A stretch of DNA of 64,000 nt from Rhodothermus sp. (GTDB lineage: Bacteria > Bacteroidota > Rhodothermia > Rhodothermales > Rhodothermaceae). Position 1 is the stretch's first letter. Each line of letters begins with the position of its first letter. Where the stretch lies: contig JAUZRN010000011.1 in assembly GCA_030950375.1 (NCBI GenBank), positions 1 to 64,000 on the forward strand, written 5' to 3'. The notes under the pieces are model-generated. The model saw only the letters and a program-made list of their open reading frames with translations. It had not been told where the DNA came from and did no database searches. Positions 49,632 through 59,262 of the stretch are shown in pieces. The position numbers and the translations under genes were made by a program.

Positions 49632-50348
49632 TCACCGCGCAGCCACCTCCATCACAGCACGCCGCTTCAACGCCGACAGCCAGCGGGAAATGTCAATCTC
49701 CTTGGGGCAGGCTTCATTGCAATTGAAGATCGTATAACACTTCCAGAGTCCTTCGCGCGAGTCAACCACCGGTAATCGCTCGTCGGCCCCTTCGTCGCGT
49801 GAGTCAAAGGTGTACCGATAGGCCTTAAGCAGGGCTGCCGGCCCCAGGTATTCCGGATCCGCCCAGGTGCTGGGGCAGGCATGCGTACAAGCCCCGCACA
49901 TGATACATTTGGTGGCGTCTTCAATCAGCGCAAATTCTTCAGGGCTCTGCAACCGCTCTCGCTCAGGCGGTGGCGTGCGTGTAATCAGCCAGGGCTTAAC
50001 AGCCCGATATTTTTCGAAGAAACGGCTCTGGTCAATGACCAGATCTTTGATCACCGGAGCTGTGGGCAACGGCTCGAATGTAATCGTATCGCCTTCTCCT
50101 TTAACCAGATCTTTGACCAGCACTGAGCAGGCCAGCCGGTTTTCGCCATTAATTTTCATAGCATCCGAGCCACAAATGCCATGACCACAGCTCTTGCGGA
50201 ACGTCAGCGAGCCGTCAATATGCCATTTGATATGCAAAAGCAACGACAACGCGCTGTCCATGGGCTCCGCATCGACCTCGTAGGTCTCCCAGTACGGCTC
50301 GGCGTCGGTCTCCGGATTGAAGCGTTTGATTTTGACCTTGACTTTCAT
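49632..50348 (-). CDS. sdhB: Succinate dehydrogenase iron-sulfur subunit
   Basis: 238 residues from the ATG at 50348. The N-terminal plant-type ferredoxin motif is SCGHGICGSDAMKINGENRLAC, with Asp at the third position as in E. coli SdhB. The C-terminal [4Fe-4S]/[3Fe-4S] part has CIMCGACTHACPSTW and a further CYTIFNCNEACP. It relays electrons from FAD in SdhA to the quinone site in SdhCD. Last gene of sdhCDAB; it lies one base from the convergent GGCT gene. Confidence 0.96.
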   Translation of the reverse strand: MKVKVKIKRFNPETDAEPYWETYEVDAEPMDSALSLLLHIKWHIDGSLTFRKSCGHGICGSDAMKINGENRLACSVLVKDLVKGEGDTITFEPLPTAPVIKDLVIDQSRFFEKYRAVKPWLITRTPPPERERLQSPEEFALIEDATKCIMCGACTHACPSTWADPEYLGPAALLKAYRYTFDSRDEGADERLPVVDSREGLWKCYTIFNCNEACPKEIDISRWLSALKRRAVMEVAAR

Positions 50349-50397
50349 GGCTACCGCTCCATCGATTGGGCGACCACGTGGCAACCAGGCGGGTCGC

Positions 50398-52137
50398 TCA
50401 GTACTTCCGTTCTTTTGGTTGGAATCGGGTGATCGTCACCGGTTTATAGTCGAACCGGTAACTATCTTCCCCTTCTCGGTAAATCAGCGTATGTTTGAGC
50501 CAGTTTTCGTCGTCTCGTTTGGGATAGTCTTCGCGGGAATGGGCCCCTCGACTTTCTGTCCGATTCAGGGCTGAACGCGTGATTACTTCAGACAGATCGA
50601 CCAGGAAGCCCAGCTCGACAGCATCCATCAACTCGGTGTTGAACCGCTTGCTTTTGTCCCGCACCACCACGCGCCTGGCGCGCTCCCGGATCTGTTTCAG
50701 ATCGTTCAGCGCGGTGGTCAGCGTCTCCTCGTTCCGAAATACGGAGACGTTATCCATCATGGTCTGCTGCAGATCGGCGCGCACCACGGCCACGGGCTCT
50801 CCCTGCGTTCGCCCCAGGATATCTTCCAGCATTTCGCGGACGCGCCGGTCCGGGTTGTCAGGCAGCGGCTCCTTCTTGCGACCCTCTTTGCGAAGCGTTT
50901 CGGCCATATGGATCCCTGCACGCCGCCCGAAGACAACCAGGTCAACCAGCGAGTTGGTCCCCAGCCGGTTAGCGCCATGCACCGACACGCACGCGCATTC
51001 ACCTACCGCGTAGAGACCCGGTACAATGCTACCCCGACCGGCCCGCTCCACCTGCCCATCATAGTTGGTAGGAATCCCTCCCATTGCATAGTGGCAGGTG
51101 GGAGCCACGGGAATCGGCTCTTTTACCGGATCAATGCCCAGGTATGTACGACAAAAGGTGGCAATTTCAGGCAACTTGGTTTCAATTACCTCGCGCCCGA
51201 CGTGCCGCAGGTCCAGGTAAACGTAATCTTTTCCGTTGATACCCCGTCCCTCTCGAATTTCTTTGTAGATGCACTGTGAGACCAGGTCGCGGGGTGCCAG
51301 GTCCTTTACCGTAGGCGCATAGCGTTCCATGAAGCGCTCGCCTTTGTCGTTGAGCAGAATGCCACCTTCCCCACGTGCTCCTTCGGTCACCAGAATACCC
51401 AGTCGGTAAAGGCCTGTGGGATGGAACTGGACAAATTCCATATCCTCAAGCGGCAGGCCGCTGCGCAGCACGATGGCCATGCCATCCCCGGTGCTGGCAT
51501 GGGCGTTCGAGGTCGTTTTGTAGACGCGCCCATAGCCGCCCGTGGCCAGACAGACCATCTTGGCGTGAAAGACGTGAATTTCCCCGGTAAGCAACTCATA
51601 GGCCACCACCCCGCAACAGACGCCCTCGGGCGTCATGATCAGGTCCAACGCCTGAAATTCATCGTAGAAGCGAACCTGATTCTTGACACACTGATCGTAA
51701 AGCGTATGCAGAATGGCATGGCCAGTGCGGTCTGCCGCATGGCAGGCACGTCGGACCGGCGCCTCACCGAAATTTCGCGTGTGCCCCCCAAAGCGGCGCT
51801 GGGCAATTTTCCCCTCTTTGTTACGGCTAAAGGGCACGCCATAGTGCTCCAGCTCGATGATGGTCCGGGGCGCATCCTGACACATGATCTCAATAGCATC
51901 CTGATCGCCCAGGTAGTCGCTCCCCTTGACCGTGTCGAAGGCGTGCCAGAGCCAGTGGTCTTCTTCTTCGTTGCCCAGGGCAGCGCCAATCCCTCCCTGG
52001 GCTGCTCCCGTGTGCGAACGAAGCGGATGAAGCTTGGAAATCACGGCCACATCTGCGCCTCCCTCCTTGGCGTAAAGCGCCGCCATCAAGCCCGAACCAC
52101 CGGCTCCTACGATGACGACGTCGTGCGAAAAAATCAT
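50398..52137 (-). CDS. sdhA: Succinate dehydrogenase flavoprotein subunit
   Basis: 579 residues from the ATG at 52137. FAD-binding motif [17 protein letters not shown] at the N-terminus, the covalent FAD-attachment His in [14 protein letters not shown], the substrate-binding [21 protein letters not shown] and the C-terminal [21 protein letters not shown]. It oxidises succinate to fumarate. It follows sdhD with a 37-base gap and is followed by sdhB after 49 bases. Confidence 0.97.
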   Translation of the reverse strand: MIFSHDVVIVGAGGSGLMAALYAKEGGADVAVISKLHPLRSHTGAAQGGIGAALGNEEEDHWLWHAFDTVKGSDYLGDQDAIEIMCQDAPRTIIELEHYGVPFSRNKEGKIAQRRFGGHTRNFGEAPVRRACHAADRTGHAILHTLYDQCVKNQVRFYDEFQALDLIMTPEGVCCGVVAYELLTGEIHVFHAKMVCLATGGYGRVYKTTSNAHASTGDGMAIVLRSGLPLEDMEFVQFHPTGLYRLGILVTEGARGEGGILLNDKGERFMERYAPTVKDLAPRDLVSQCIYKEIREGRGINGKDYVYLDLRHVGREVIETKLPEIATFCRTYLGIDPVKEPIPVAPTCHYAMGGIPTNYDGQVERAGRGSIVPGLYAVGECACVSVHGANRLGTNSLVDLVVFGRRAGIHMAETLRKEGRKKEPLPDNPDRRVREMLEDILGRTQGEPVAVVRADLQQTMMDNVSVFRNEETLTTALNDLKQIRERARRVVVRDKSKRFNTELMDAVELGFLVDLSEVITRSALNRTESRGAHSREDYPKRDDENWLKHTLIYREGEDSYRFDYKPVTITRFQPKERKY

Positions 52138-52174
52138 GGCAACATTCGGTTTGCAATCAACCCGTAGGTTTCTT

Positions 52175-52678
52175 TCAGGATGCAGGCATATACCCCCATC
52201 CGGCCACAATGATAGAATACAGCCCTACGATGAGCAGCACCAGTGCCAGCGTCCAGGAAAGCGTCTGCGCCAGCACGCGCCCGATGGGATGACGAATATA
52301 ATCGGTCAGGATATTGTTGAGGCCATAAAACCCGTGATGCAGGGCAAAAATCAAAAACAGAATGTTGAAGCCCTTCCAGAGCACGGCATATACGGGATCG
52401 GCCAATCGCAGCATCACCACGTCATACGGGGTGACTTCAGCATCGGGACCATAACGCGCCCGCACCGCTTCTTTGGCCGCCTCCGGATAGTCGGGCAACG
52501 CGCCCGCCTCAATCTGCTCCTGGGAGAGCACCTGGACCGCCACACTGGCCGTCTGCGCATCGTAGTGCTGGACCCAGAAATGAGTAATCAGCAAAAACAC
52601 GAGAAACGTCCCGGTAATGCGATGCAGAAACCAGTGCATGGCATAGGAACGGGACGTCTTACCATACCGGGTAGCCAT
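52175..52678 (-). CDS. sdhD: Succinate dehydrogenase membrane anchor subunit
   Basis: 167 residues with three membrane segments (about 14-35, 98-118, 135-155) and a hydrophilic loop of about 55 residues between the first two, longer than usual. The first helix, [21 protein letters not shown], has the His and Arg typical of the quinone-binding anchor. It complements SdhC as the second anchor of the membrane quinone site. Confidence 0.88.
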   Translation of the reverse strand: MATRYGKTSRSYAMHWFLHRITGTFLVFLLITHFWVQHYDAQTASVAVQVLSQEQIEAGALPDYPEAAKEAVRARYGPDAEVTPYDVVMLRLADPVYAVLWKGFNILFLIFALHHGFYGLNNILTDYIRHPIGRVLAQTLSWTLALVLLIVGLYSIIVAGWGYMPAS

Positions 52679-52695
52679 TGTAACCCCTGCCGTTT

Positions 52696-53106
52696 TTATG
52701 AACCCGTCAGATACGTGACCACGGCATAGAGTGAAGGATAACCGCCCACGCCAATGATCAACAGACAGACGATAGCCAGCGTCCAGAATAACTTTTTAGC
52801 GTGCGGATGCCAGCCTAAAAAATCAATCAGAACGATCCGGAGCCCATTGAGGGCATGGTAGGCTACAGCCGCCAGCAGTAGAAATTCCCCAAACTTAAAG
52901 ATCGGGGCATGATAGGTGGCAATCAGTTGGTTAAACGCCTCCCGATCGGTAAGTGCCCGCAAGCCCCAGACATGCAAGATGAGATACACCACCAGCCCGA
53001 TGCCTGTCAGGCGATGCAAGAGCCAGGCCAGCATGCCGGTGCGGACACGATAGCGCTGTAGCCGATGAACACGCTGAACTTCCGGCTCAACCGTTTCAAC
53101 CGCCAT
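52696..53106 (-). CDS. sdhC: Succinate dehydrogenase cytochrome b556 subunit
   Basis: 136 residues, three membrane helices. LLHRLTGIGLVVYLILHVWG carries the conserved His, and the second helix AYHALNGLRIVLID a further His that could be a heme b ligand. With SdhD it binds quinone and heme b. First gene of the sdh operon; the 548-base region upstream holds its promoter. Confidence 0.93.
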   Translation of the reverse strand: MAVETVEPEVQRVHRLQRYRVRTGMLAWLLHRLTGIGLVVYLILHVWGLRALTDREAFNQLIATYHAPIFKFGEFLLLAAVAYHALNGLRIVLIDFLGWHPHAKKLFWTLAIVCLLIIGVGGYPSLYAVVTYLTGS

Positions 53107-53654
53107 AATCGCTCCAGAGGTTTGCTTGCTGAAACTCCCGCCCGCTCAACGCAAGCTTTTCTTAATTTTAAGAAAGCAGAAGGAATATAGTCAGGGCCTT
53201 GCTTCGCTTCTTGCGAATTTACGTTAAAGCCTATCGCTTCCTGCAGGGATCATTTTGTGCAGACACGCGATTTATTCCGTAGCCGGAACCGTACCCTTTC
53301 TCGGATCCGGTTAGCAGGGGACCCGCTGACTGACCGATCTATTCGGTGCGAAAGCGTGGTTGCCCCATGATCACCGAAGCTTCCTGTAGTGCATGTTTTT
53401 GTGCCTTTTGCGTACAACCCTCATGATTTCGCTGCACCGCTCCGCGGTGCAAACCTTCTGGTATGTTCTGTTTCCGTTAACCCTAAACGTCACGAACGCC
53501 TTGAATCGGCGGAGGACCGGAAAACGGCGGACTGCTTCCGCTTCCTCTATCCAGCTGCCGACCCGTCCTGCATGTATACGGACCGACAAACCGACTTCCC
53601 CTCCTCCCCGTTTCCGGTACCGCCTGGTTCGAGGCCCGTGCAGCAAAAAGTTGT
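53107..53654. other. Long divergent region between sdhC and RNase G
   Basis: 548 bases with no gene I can support; open frames of 70-180 codons here run in several frames without family features. It must hold the sdh (-) and RNase G (+) promoters. The RNase G leader may be long, and contains the hairpin at 53433-53451. A TATATTCC stretch upstream of sdhC on the minus strand (near 53180-53190) could be a promoter box but was not convincing. Confidence 0.5.
53433..53451 (+). repeat. Perfect hairpin in the RNase G upstream region
   Basis: TGCACCGC (53433-53440) and GCGGTGCA (53444-53451) form an eight-base perfect stem with a three-base loop, about 200 bases before the RNase G start. No T-tract follows, so it is not a simple terminator. 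RNase E-type genes are often autoregulated through leader hairpins; that role is inference here. Confidence 0.45.
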
Positions 53655-55481
53655 ATGGCCAAGGAAATTATTATCAACGCCGAGAAGGACCAGACACGCA
53701 TTGCCATCGTCGAGGATGGGACCCTGGCCGAATTTTACATCGAGGATCCCGAGCACGAACGCACCATCGGCAACATTTACCTGGCCCGGGTCTGCCGTGT
53801 GATGCCCAGCATCCAGGCTGCCTTTGTGGACATCGGGCAGCAACAGGACGCGTTCTTACACTTTTCAGATGTAGCTCCCAGCCTGCCACTACAACTGAAA
53901 TTTCTGGCCGACCCGCACCCCAGTGTCCATAAGCTGGCAGCCGAAATTGAGCAGCATCATCAGAGTCTGGCGCGCCGTCGCCACCCACGACCTCACCGCG
54001 TAGGCGAAGCGCCAGACGTCCCAGCGACAGAAACCCCCTCCCAAGCTGTCGGCCTGAAGCGACGGCTCCGGCTGGATGCGCGCATGCGTGGACGCCGGCG
54101 GCTGGCTCAGCGTCGGCTCCAACGCAAAATCGTAACCTCCTCCCCGCCCCTTGAGCCAGCAGCAGCGACCGAACAGCCCCACCACGCTTTTGCTCCCGAA
54201 ACGTTGCTCAAACGCGACCAGCCCTTGCTCGTCAAGATTATCAAGGAGCCAATTTCTTCCAAGGGAAGCCGGGTCTCGACCGACATCTCGCTGGCCGGAC
54301 GCTTTCTGGTGCTGGTGCCATTTGCCAACTATGTGGCAGTCTCTAAAAAAATCACCTCGTACAAAGAACGCCGCCGTCTGCGTGCCCTTGCCCGAAGCCT
54401 GGTACCCGAAGGCTTTGGCGTCATTGTACGTACAGTAGCTGAAGGGCAGAGCGCCAAATCACTTGACACCGATCTACGCCTGCTCCTGGAAAAGTGGGAA
54501 CGCATCGAAAAAAAGCTGGCCGAACATCCCAACCCGCCTGTCCTGCTTCACGAAGATGTGAACATGGTCTCCTCGGTAATTCGCGATCTGTTTTCGGAAG
54601 ACTGCACCCGCATTCTGGTGGACCATCCTCGCCTGTATCGCAACATTCGGAGCTACGTGCAGGCCGTCGCTCCTCACAAAGCAGACGTGGTCCAGCTCTA
54701 CCGGGCCAAGGCACATATTTTTGCCGCTACCGGCATCGCCAAACAGGTGGCGCAGGCCTTTGAAAGTCGCGTCGATCTGCCCTCGGGAGGCTATCTCTAT
54801 ATCGAGCACACTGAAGCTATGCATGTGATCGACGTAAATTCAGGACGGGCTGGACGCGGCCTGAGCCAGGAAGAAAATTCCCTACGGGTCAATCTGGAAG
54901 CTGCCCGCGTCATCGCCCAGCAGGTGCGCGTGCGCGATCTGGGTGGTATCATCGTTGTCGACTTCATTGATTTAAAAGATGAAAAAAATAAGAAGAAGGT
55001 ATACGATGAGCTCAAAAAGGCTTTCAAAAAGGACCGGGCGGTCACCAAAGTTCTGCCTATGAGCGATTTTGGTCTGGTCCAGATCACACGGCAGCGCCTG
55101 CGTCCCAGTCTGACTACCACGTTCGATAAGCTGGCGGAGCGGCTTGTTCGCGAAAAAGCGCTGCCTCCGGCTGCGGCCCAGCCCACACCGGAAGCTTTGC
55201 TGGACGCTATGGAGCGTTGGCTTCAAACCTATCGTCGGGCAGGTGGCCGCCGCAACATTATCCTCCGCGTACATCCTTTCACCGCGGCGTATCTGACGCG
55301 GCGTCTGCCTACCTATCCAACACGCTGGCTGCTCAAACACCTAGTACGTGTTCGGCTGGAATCCGACCCCAACCAGCCGCCGTTGAGCTTTCGCTTTGAG
55401 GATCCTGCTACCGGCGAAGACCTGACCGAACGGTTTATGCTCCCGCAAAACGGACAGCATCCGGAGCAAATACCTTCCTGA
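53655..55481 (+). CDS. rng: Ribonuclease G/E with a large insertion in the S1 domain
   Basis: 608 residues. The start MAKEIIINAEKDQTRIAIVEDG and GNIYLARVCRVMPSIQAAFVDIG are RNase G/E-like, then FLHFSDV begins the S1 domain. An Arg/His/Pro-rich insertion of about 110 residues (about 80-190) splits the S1 domain before LLVKIIKEPISSKGSRVSTDISLAGR. The catalytic acids lie in HVIDVNSGRAGRG and GGIIVVDFIDL. It is close to the RNase G type but longer because of the insertion. The enzyme degrades mRNA and matures rRNA. It starts an operon with the next two genes. Confidence 0.93.
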   Translation: MAKEIIINAEKDQTRIAIVEDGTLAEFYIEDPEHERTIGNIYLARVCRVMPSIQAAFVDIGQQQDAFLHFSDVAPSLPLQLKFLADPHPSVHKLAAEIEQHHQSLARRRHPRPHRVGEAPDVPATETPSQAVGLKRRLRLDARMRGRRRLAQRRLQRKIVTSSPPLEPAAATEQPHHAFAPETLLKRDQPLLVKIIKEPISSKGSRVSTDISLAGRFLVLVPFANYVAVSKKITSYKERRRLRALARSLVPEGFGVIVRTVAEGQSAKSLDTDLRLLLEKWERIEKKLAEHPNPPVLLHEDVNMVSSVIRDLFSEDCTRILVDHPRLYRNIRSYVQAVAPHKADVVQLYRAKAHIFAATGIAKQVAQAFESRVDLPSGGYLYIEHTEAMHVIDVNSGRAGRGLSQEENSLRVNLEAARVIAQQVRVRDLGGIIVVDFIDLKDEKNKKKVYDELKKAFKKDRAVTKVLPMSDFGLVQITRQRLRPSLTTTFDKLAERLVREKALPPAAAQPTPEALLDAMERWLQTYRRAGGRRNIILRVHPFTAAYLTRRLPTYPTRWLLKHLVRVRLESDPNQPPLSFRFEDPATGEDLTERFMLPQNGQHPEQIPS

Positions 55482-55489
55482 GTAAAACG

Positions 55490-55813
55490 ATGGCCCCGGG
55501 CCGGAACAACAAGCGTGCTGCAACGCGTCGACTGGTCGATGAACTGATCACCGTCGCCCGTCAACTTGGCCTGGAAGTCCGAATAGAAACCGGCCCCTTC
55601 CGGGGTGGGCATTGCATCAAGCAGGGCGACGAACTGGTTATGCTTAATCGGCGGCATCCTCCAGAAGTCCACCTCGCACAGCTGGCCGAGGCGCTACGCA
55701 ACCGCCCACTCGATACGCTCTATCTGAAACCGGTTGTTCGTCGCGCACTCGAAGAAGCCTGGGCTCGTTCTTCGCCTGCTACAGACGCCGTACTGGATGT
55801 CGAACTCGACTGA
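55490..55813 (+). CDS. Small conserved-looking protein, unknown
   Basis: 107 residues. It has a basic start (PGRNNKRAATRRLVDELI), GLEVRIETGPFRGGHCIKQGDELVMLNRR and DTLYLKPVVRRALEEAW. There is no membrane or signal part. It starts eight bases after the RNase G stop and overlaps the MBL gene start by 17 bases, so the three are coupled. The basic N-terminus might bind RNA, but this is speculation. Confidence 0.75.
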   Translation: MAPGRNNKRAATRRLVDELITVARQLGLEVRIETGPFRGGHCIKQGDELVMLNRRHPPEVHLAQLAEALRNRPLDTLYLKPVVRRALEEAWARSSPATDAVLDVELD

Positions 55814-56615
55814 CACAACCACGCTTCGGGTAATCCTCTTGGGCACCGGCACCTCGACCGGCGTGCCGGTAATAGGTTGTTCCTGCCGTGTCTGCCGCTC
55901 TACCGATCCACGCGACCGACGCACCCGCTGCGCCTGCTACATTGAGGCCAACGGATTAGGCATCCTGATCGATACCGGACCGGACTTCCGCCAGCAGGCC
56001 CTGCGCGAAGGGATTCGCCAGCTGGACGCTGTACTTTACACCCACCACCATTTTGACCACGTGGCGGGCATCGACGACCTGCGTCCATTCTTTTTTGAGA
56101 ACAACCGCCCGATCCCCTGTTACGCATCGCCCAACACAACTCGGGTGCTGTATCGCATGTTTTCGTACATCTTTGCCGATGGCAGCTATCCTGGGGTTCC
56201 CAGGCTTCATCTTCACCCTGTAGAAGGCCCCTTTGAGGTAACCAGCCGCTATGGCCGTACCACTCGAGTACGTGTGGAACCAATCGCGTTACTGCATGGC
56301 CAATTGCCCATGTATGGCTACCGTATTGGCCATTTCGCCTACCTGACCGATGCCAGTCAGATTCCTGAAGCCAGCTTCGAACGTCTTCAAAACCTGGACG
56401 TGCTTGTACTCAATGCGCTGCGCGAACGGCCGCATCCTACCCACCTTTCTATCGACGAAGCGGTTCGGATTGCCCGCCGCATCGGAGCTCGCCAGACGTA
56501 CTTTATCCATATGACCCACGAAGTGCTGCACGCCGAGGTTGATGCTCGCCTACCGGCCGGCATCAACCTGGCCTACGATGGCTTGCAGTTTACTTGCCGT
56601 CTCACCACTTCTTAA
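55797..56615 (+). CDS. PhnP-like MBL-fold phosphodiesterase
   Basis: 272 residues from the ATG at 55797. It starts with VILLGTGTSTGVPVIGCSCRVCRS, the PhnP/RNase Z-like Gly motif with two Cys, followed by the zinc motif YTHHHFDHVAGIDDLR, ALLHGQL and the C-terminal HMTHEVLHAEVD. PhnP hydrolyses phosphoribosyl cyclic phosphate; other members act on RNA 3' ends or cyclic nucleotides. No phosphonate genes are near, so another substrate is likely. Coupling to RNase G suggests a possible nucleotide or RNA role. Confidence 0.85.
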   Translation: MSNSTDTTTLRVILLGTGTSTGVPVIGCSCRVCRSTDPRDRRTRCACYIEANGLGILIDTGPDFRQQALREGIRQLDAVLYTHHHFDHVAGIDDLRPFFFENNRPIPCYASPNTTRVLYRMFSYIFADGSYPGVPRLHLHPVEGPFEVTSRYGRTTRVRVEPIALLHGQLPMYGYRIGHFAYLTDASQIPEASFERLQNLDVLVLNALRERPHPTHLSIDEAVRIARRIGARQTYFIHMTHEVLHAEVDARLPAGINLAYDGLQFTCRLTTS

Positions 56616-56687
56616 CATCGCATAACTTGCGCGATCGTAAATTCTCAGCAATGCGAATCGTCCGAACATCCACCAGCATCGGTTGCC

Positions 56688-57131
56688 ATGAAAATTCTCA
56701 TACTCAACGGCCCCAACCTGAATCTGCTGGGCAAGCGTGAACCCGCTATTTACGGCCGCATTACCCTCCAGCAGTTAGCAAAAATGTTGCGGGAAGCGTT
56801 TCCGAATGTGACGCTGGAATTTGTGCAGAGCAATCACGAAGGCGAGCTTATCGACCAGCTCCATCGGGCCGAAGCTGAACGCTTCGACGGGGTCGTGTTC
56901 AATCCGGGCGGCTATACACACACCTCCGTAGCTATCCGCGACGCCGTGGCGGCCATTTCGGTGCCAGTCGTAGAGGTACATCTGTCCAACCTGCATGCCC
57001 GCGAATCATTCCGGCAACACTCTCTGACAGCCGCCGTATCTGAAGGACAGATCGTCGGCCTGGGCGCCCTGGGCTACCGACTGGCGATCGAGTATCTTGT
57101 AGAACGAGCGCGCCAGAAGCCCAAACGCTAA
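56688..57131 (+). CDS. aroQ: 3-Dehydroquinate dehydratase, type II
   Basis: 147 residues, typical type II length. LNGPNLNLLGKREPAIYG contains the catalytic Tyr, QSNHEGELIDQLH and NPGGYTHTSVAIRDA the active-site Asn and His region, and EVHLSNLHARESFRQHS the C-terminal site. It converts 3-dehydroquinate to 3-dehydroshikimate in aromatic amino acid synthesis. Confidence 0.97.
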   Translation: MKILILNGPNLNLLGKREPAIYGRITLQQLAKMLREAFPNVTLEFVQSNHEGELIDQLHRAEAERFDGVVFNPGGYTHTSVAIRDAVAAISVPVVEVHLSNLHARESFRQHSLTAAVSEGQIVGLGALGYRLAIEYLVERARQKPKR

Positions 57132-57133
57132 CC

Positions 57134-57643
57134 GTGGCAACTTATCGTGGACACCTGGCCGGGGCCACGGCGTTCTTCGCCGTGTACCTGGGTGGATTGT
57201 TCTACATCTTCTCGATCGACGCAGCCTATACCCGCTTCACGCTGCTGGAGCTGGTGGCCTATCCTCTGGCCCTTTTTGGCCTCTGCCTGATGTTTGCGCT
57301 CTGGCCAGACGTCGATACTAACTCAATGGGCCAGACGCTTTTCTACTGGATCTTCTTTCTGGTCGACATCGTGCTCATTGCGACCCGCCATTTTGAAGAA
57401 GCCGCTTATCTGGGGCTGTTTGCCATCCTCCCCATTCTGGGGAAACATCGTGGCTGGACCCACACCTGGTGGGCCATGCTGCTTATCCCGTCGCCGCTGT
57501 TGCTTCTGCCTTATCTGTTTTTTCCGGAACGACCTTTCTACGGACTGCCCTTTTATGGCGCTGCCGTTGTAGGATACCTGAGTCATTTAGTACTCGACGG
57601 CGTACTGTTTCGCCTGCGCCGACGCCGCCGCACCCATCGCTGA
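57134..57643 (+). CDS. YdjM-like membrane metal-dependent hydrolase (DUF457)
   Basis: 169 residues with a GTG start two bases after the aroQ stop. About four membrane segments, a conserved ALWPDVDTNS motif, KHRGWTHTWW and the C-terminal HLVLDG, which are the acidic and His landmarks of the YdjM/LexA-regulated membrane-bound family. The family is annotated as metal-dependent hydrolase, but activity is not established. Two bases separate its stop from the flippase start. Confidence 0.85.
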   Translation: MATYRGHLAGATAFFAVYLGGLFYIFSIDAAYTRFTLLELVAYPLALFGLCLMFALWPDVDTNSMGQTLFYWIFFLVDIVLIATRHFEEAAYLGLFAILPILGKHRGWTHTWWAMLLIPSPLLLLPYLFFPERPFYGLPFYGAAVVGYLSHLVLDGVLFRLRRRRRTHR

Positions 57644-57645
57644 CC

Positions 57646-59262
57646 ATGCCTGCTGGACGCCTGCGTCAGCTCGCCTCGGAAACGGCCATCTACGGGCTGT
57701 CGTCTATCGTAGCCCGTCTGCTTAACTTTTTGCTCTTTCCATTCTATTCGCATGTCTTTACGCCCGACGCCTACGGGGTCATCTCCATTGTCTATACGGC
57801 CTTTCTGTTTTTTAACATCGTTTACCAACACGGGATGGAATCGGCCTACCTGCGCTTTGCCGTAACGGCCGACGAAGACGAACGGCGGCGTGTCTTCAGT
57901 ACAGCCGTAGGATCGCTGATAGGCACGTCTCTTTGCCTGTCGCTGCTGATTGTGCTGTTTCCTGCCCCCATAGCCGCCCTGATTGACCTGGAGACGCGCT
58001 ACCAGTGGCTGCTCTACTATATGGCTGCCATCCTGGTGCTCGATACGCTGGCAGTGGTACCCTTTGCTGAGCTGCGACTGCGCAACCGTGCCTGGCGCTT
58101 TGCGCTGATCCGATTGGTCAGCGTATGCGTCAACATTGGCCTGAACATCCTGCTGCTGGCAGGGCTGCACTGGGACGTGGCGGGTGTCTTTATGGCAAAC
58201 GTCGTGGCTTCGGCCACCACCCTGGCCTTGCTAACGCCGGAATTTATCCGGCTGGGACGTCTGCAATTCGATGGGACATGCTGGCGCAAGCTTCTGCGCT
58301 TCGGGCTACCGTTTCTACCGGGCGGCCTGGGTTATGCCATCACAGACCGCCTCAATCTGCTGTTCCTGAAGCGCATGACCCCAGAACAGGTCGAACGTCT
58401 CTACAGCGACCGCTTTGACATGGAGGCGCTGGCACGCGAAGCCGAACGGGCCGCCCGCGCCGTGCTTGAGCGCGCCGGAGGAGTACTTACGCCTGAGGTA
58501 CAACAACGCATGGCCGAAGCAGCCCAGGCCGTCTACGGTAATCACGTGGTGGGCGTCTATAACGGTGTGCTCAAGCTGGCTATTTTGCTCATGCTGGTCG
58601 TTCAGATGTTTCGGTTTGCCTGGCAACCGTTCTTTCTACAACATGCCCGCGATCCGGATGCCCCCCAGCTCTTTGCCCGCGTCTTTTCCCTGCTGACAGC
58701 CATCTGTCTGCTGGTCCTACTGGGCATTTCATTGTTTGCCGCAGAAATCGTCCGCCTGCCCCTGCCCGGCGGCTATGCACTGATCAACCCGCGCTACTGG
58801 ACGGGCCTGTTCATTGTACCGGTCGCCCTGCTGGGTTATCTGTTTCAGGGCTGGTACTATGTATTTTCGGCGGGGGCTTACCTGCGCCATCGCACCGGCT
58901 TTTTCATTCCGGCCACCCTGGCTGGCGCGACCGTATCGCTGCTGCTCAACGCGTTGCTGGTACCCCGCCTGGGTATGCTGGGCGCCGCCTGGGCCACCAC
59001 ACTGGCTTATGCAGCCATGGCTCTGATGCTCTGGGGGTTGATCCGACCACACTACCCGGTACCCTATCGGTGGCGCCAGGTATGGGCGTTAGGCGCCTGG
59101 AGTGCGTTGCTCTTTGCAGCCTGGCAGCAATGGCCATCGCTACAACAGCCCCACGTCGAACTACTCTTGCTTATCGGCTGGGCCACTATGCTACCTGTAC
59201 TCCGCGTGATCTCGCCTGCCGAACTCCGCACCCTGCTCAAACCACGTCCACCCTCAGCGTAG
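57646..59262 (+). CDS. Lipid-linked oligosaccharide flippase (Wzx/MATE-like) with cytoplasmic insertion
   Basis: 538 residues from the ATG at 57646, about 12-14 membrane segments. It begins RQLASETAIYGLSSIVARLLNFLLFPF, typical of polysaccharide exporter (PST) proteins, with FGLPFLPGGLGYAITDRLNLLFL at the start of the second half. Between ITDRLNLLFLKRMTPEQ and the next helix VGVYNGVLKLAIL sits a charged insertion of about 55 residues. Such proteins flip lipid-linked sugar repeats across the inner membrane for O-antigen or exopolysaccharide. Confidence 0.88.
   Translation: MPAGRLRQLASETAIYGLSSIVARLLNFLLFPFYSHVFTPDAYGVISIVYTAFLFFNIVYQHGMESAYLRFAVTADEDERRRVFSTAVGSLIGTSLCLSLLIVLFPAPIAALIDLETRYQWLLYYMAAILVLDTLAVVPFAELRLRNRAWRFALIRLVSVCVNIGLNILLLAGLHWDVAGVFMANVVASATTLALLTPEFIRLGRLQFDGTCWRKLLRFGLPFLPGGLGYAITDRLNLLFLKRMTPEQVERLYSDRFDMEALAREAERAARAVLERAGGVLTPEVQQRMAEAAQAVYGNHVVGVYNGVLKLAILLMLVVQMFRFAWQPFFLQHARDPDAPQLFARVFSLLTAICLLVLLGISLFAAEIVRLPLPGGYALINPRYWTGLFIVPVALLGYLFQGWYYVFSAGAYLRHRTGFFIPATLAGATVSLLLNALLVPRLGMLGAAWATTLAYAAMALMLWGLIRPHYPVPYRWRQVWALGAWSALLFAAWQQWPSLQQPHVELLLLIGWATMLPVLRVISPAELRTLLKPRPPSA

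Noticed and set aside
53371-53646. Short open frames between sdhC and RNase G
   Set aside because: Several frames on both strands are equally open and Arg-rich, with no RBS or family similarity; likely chance in a leader region.
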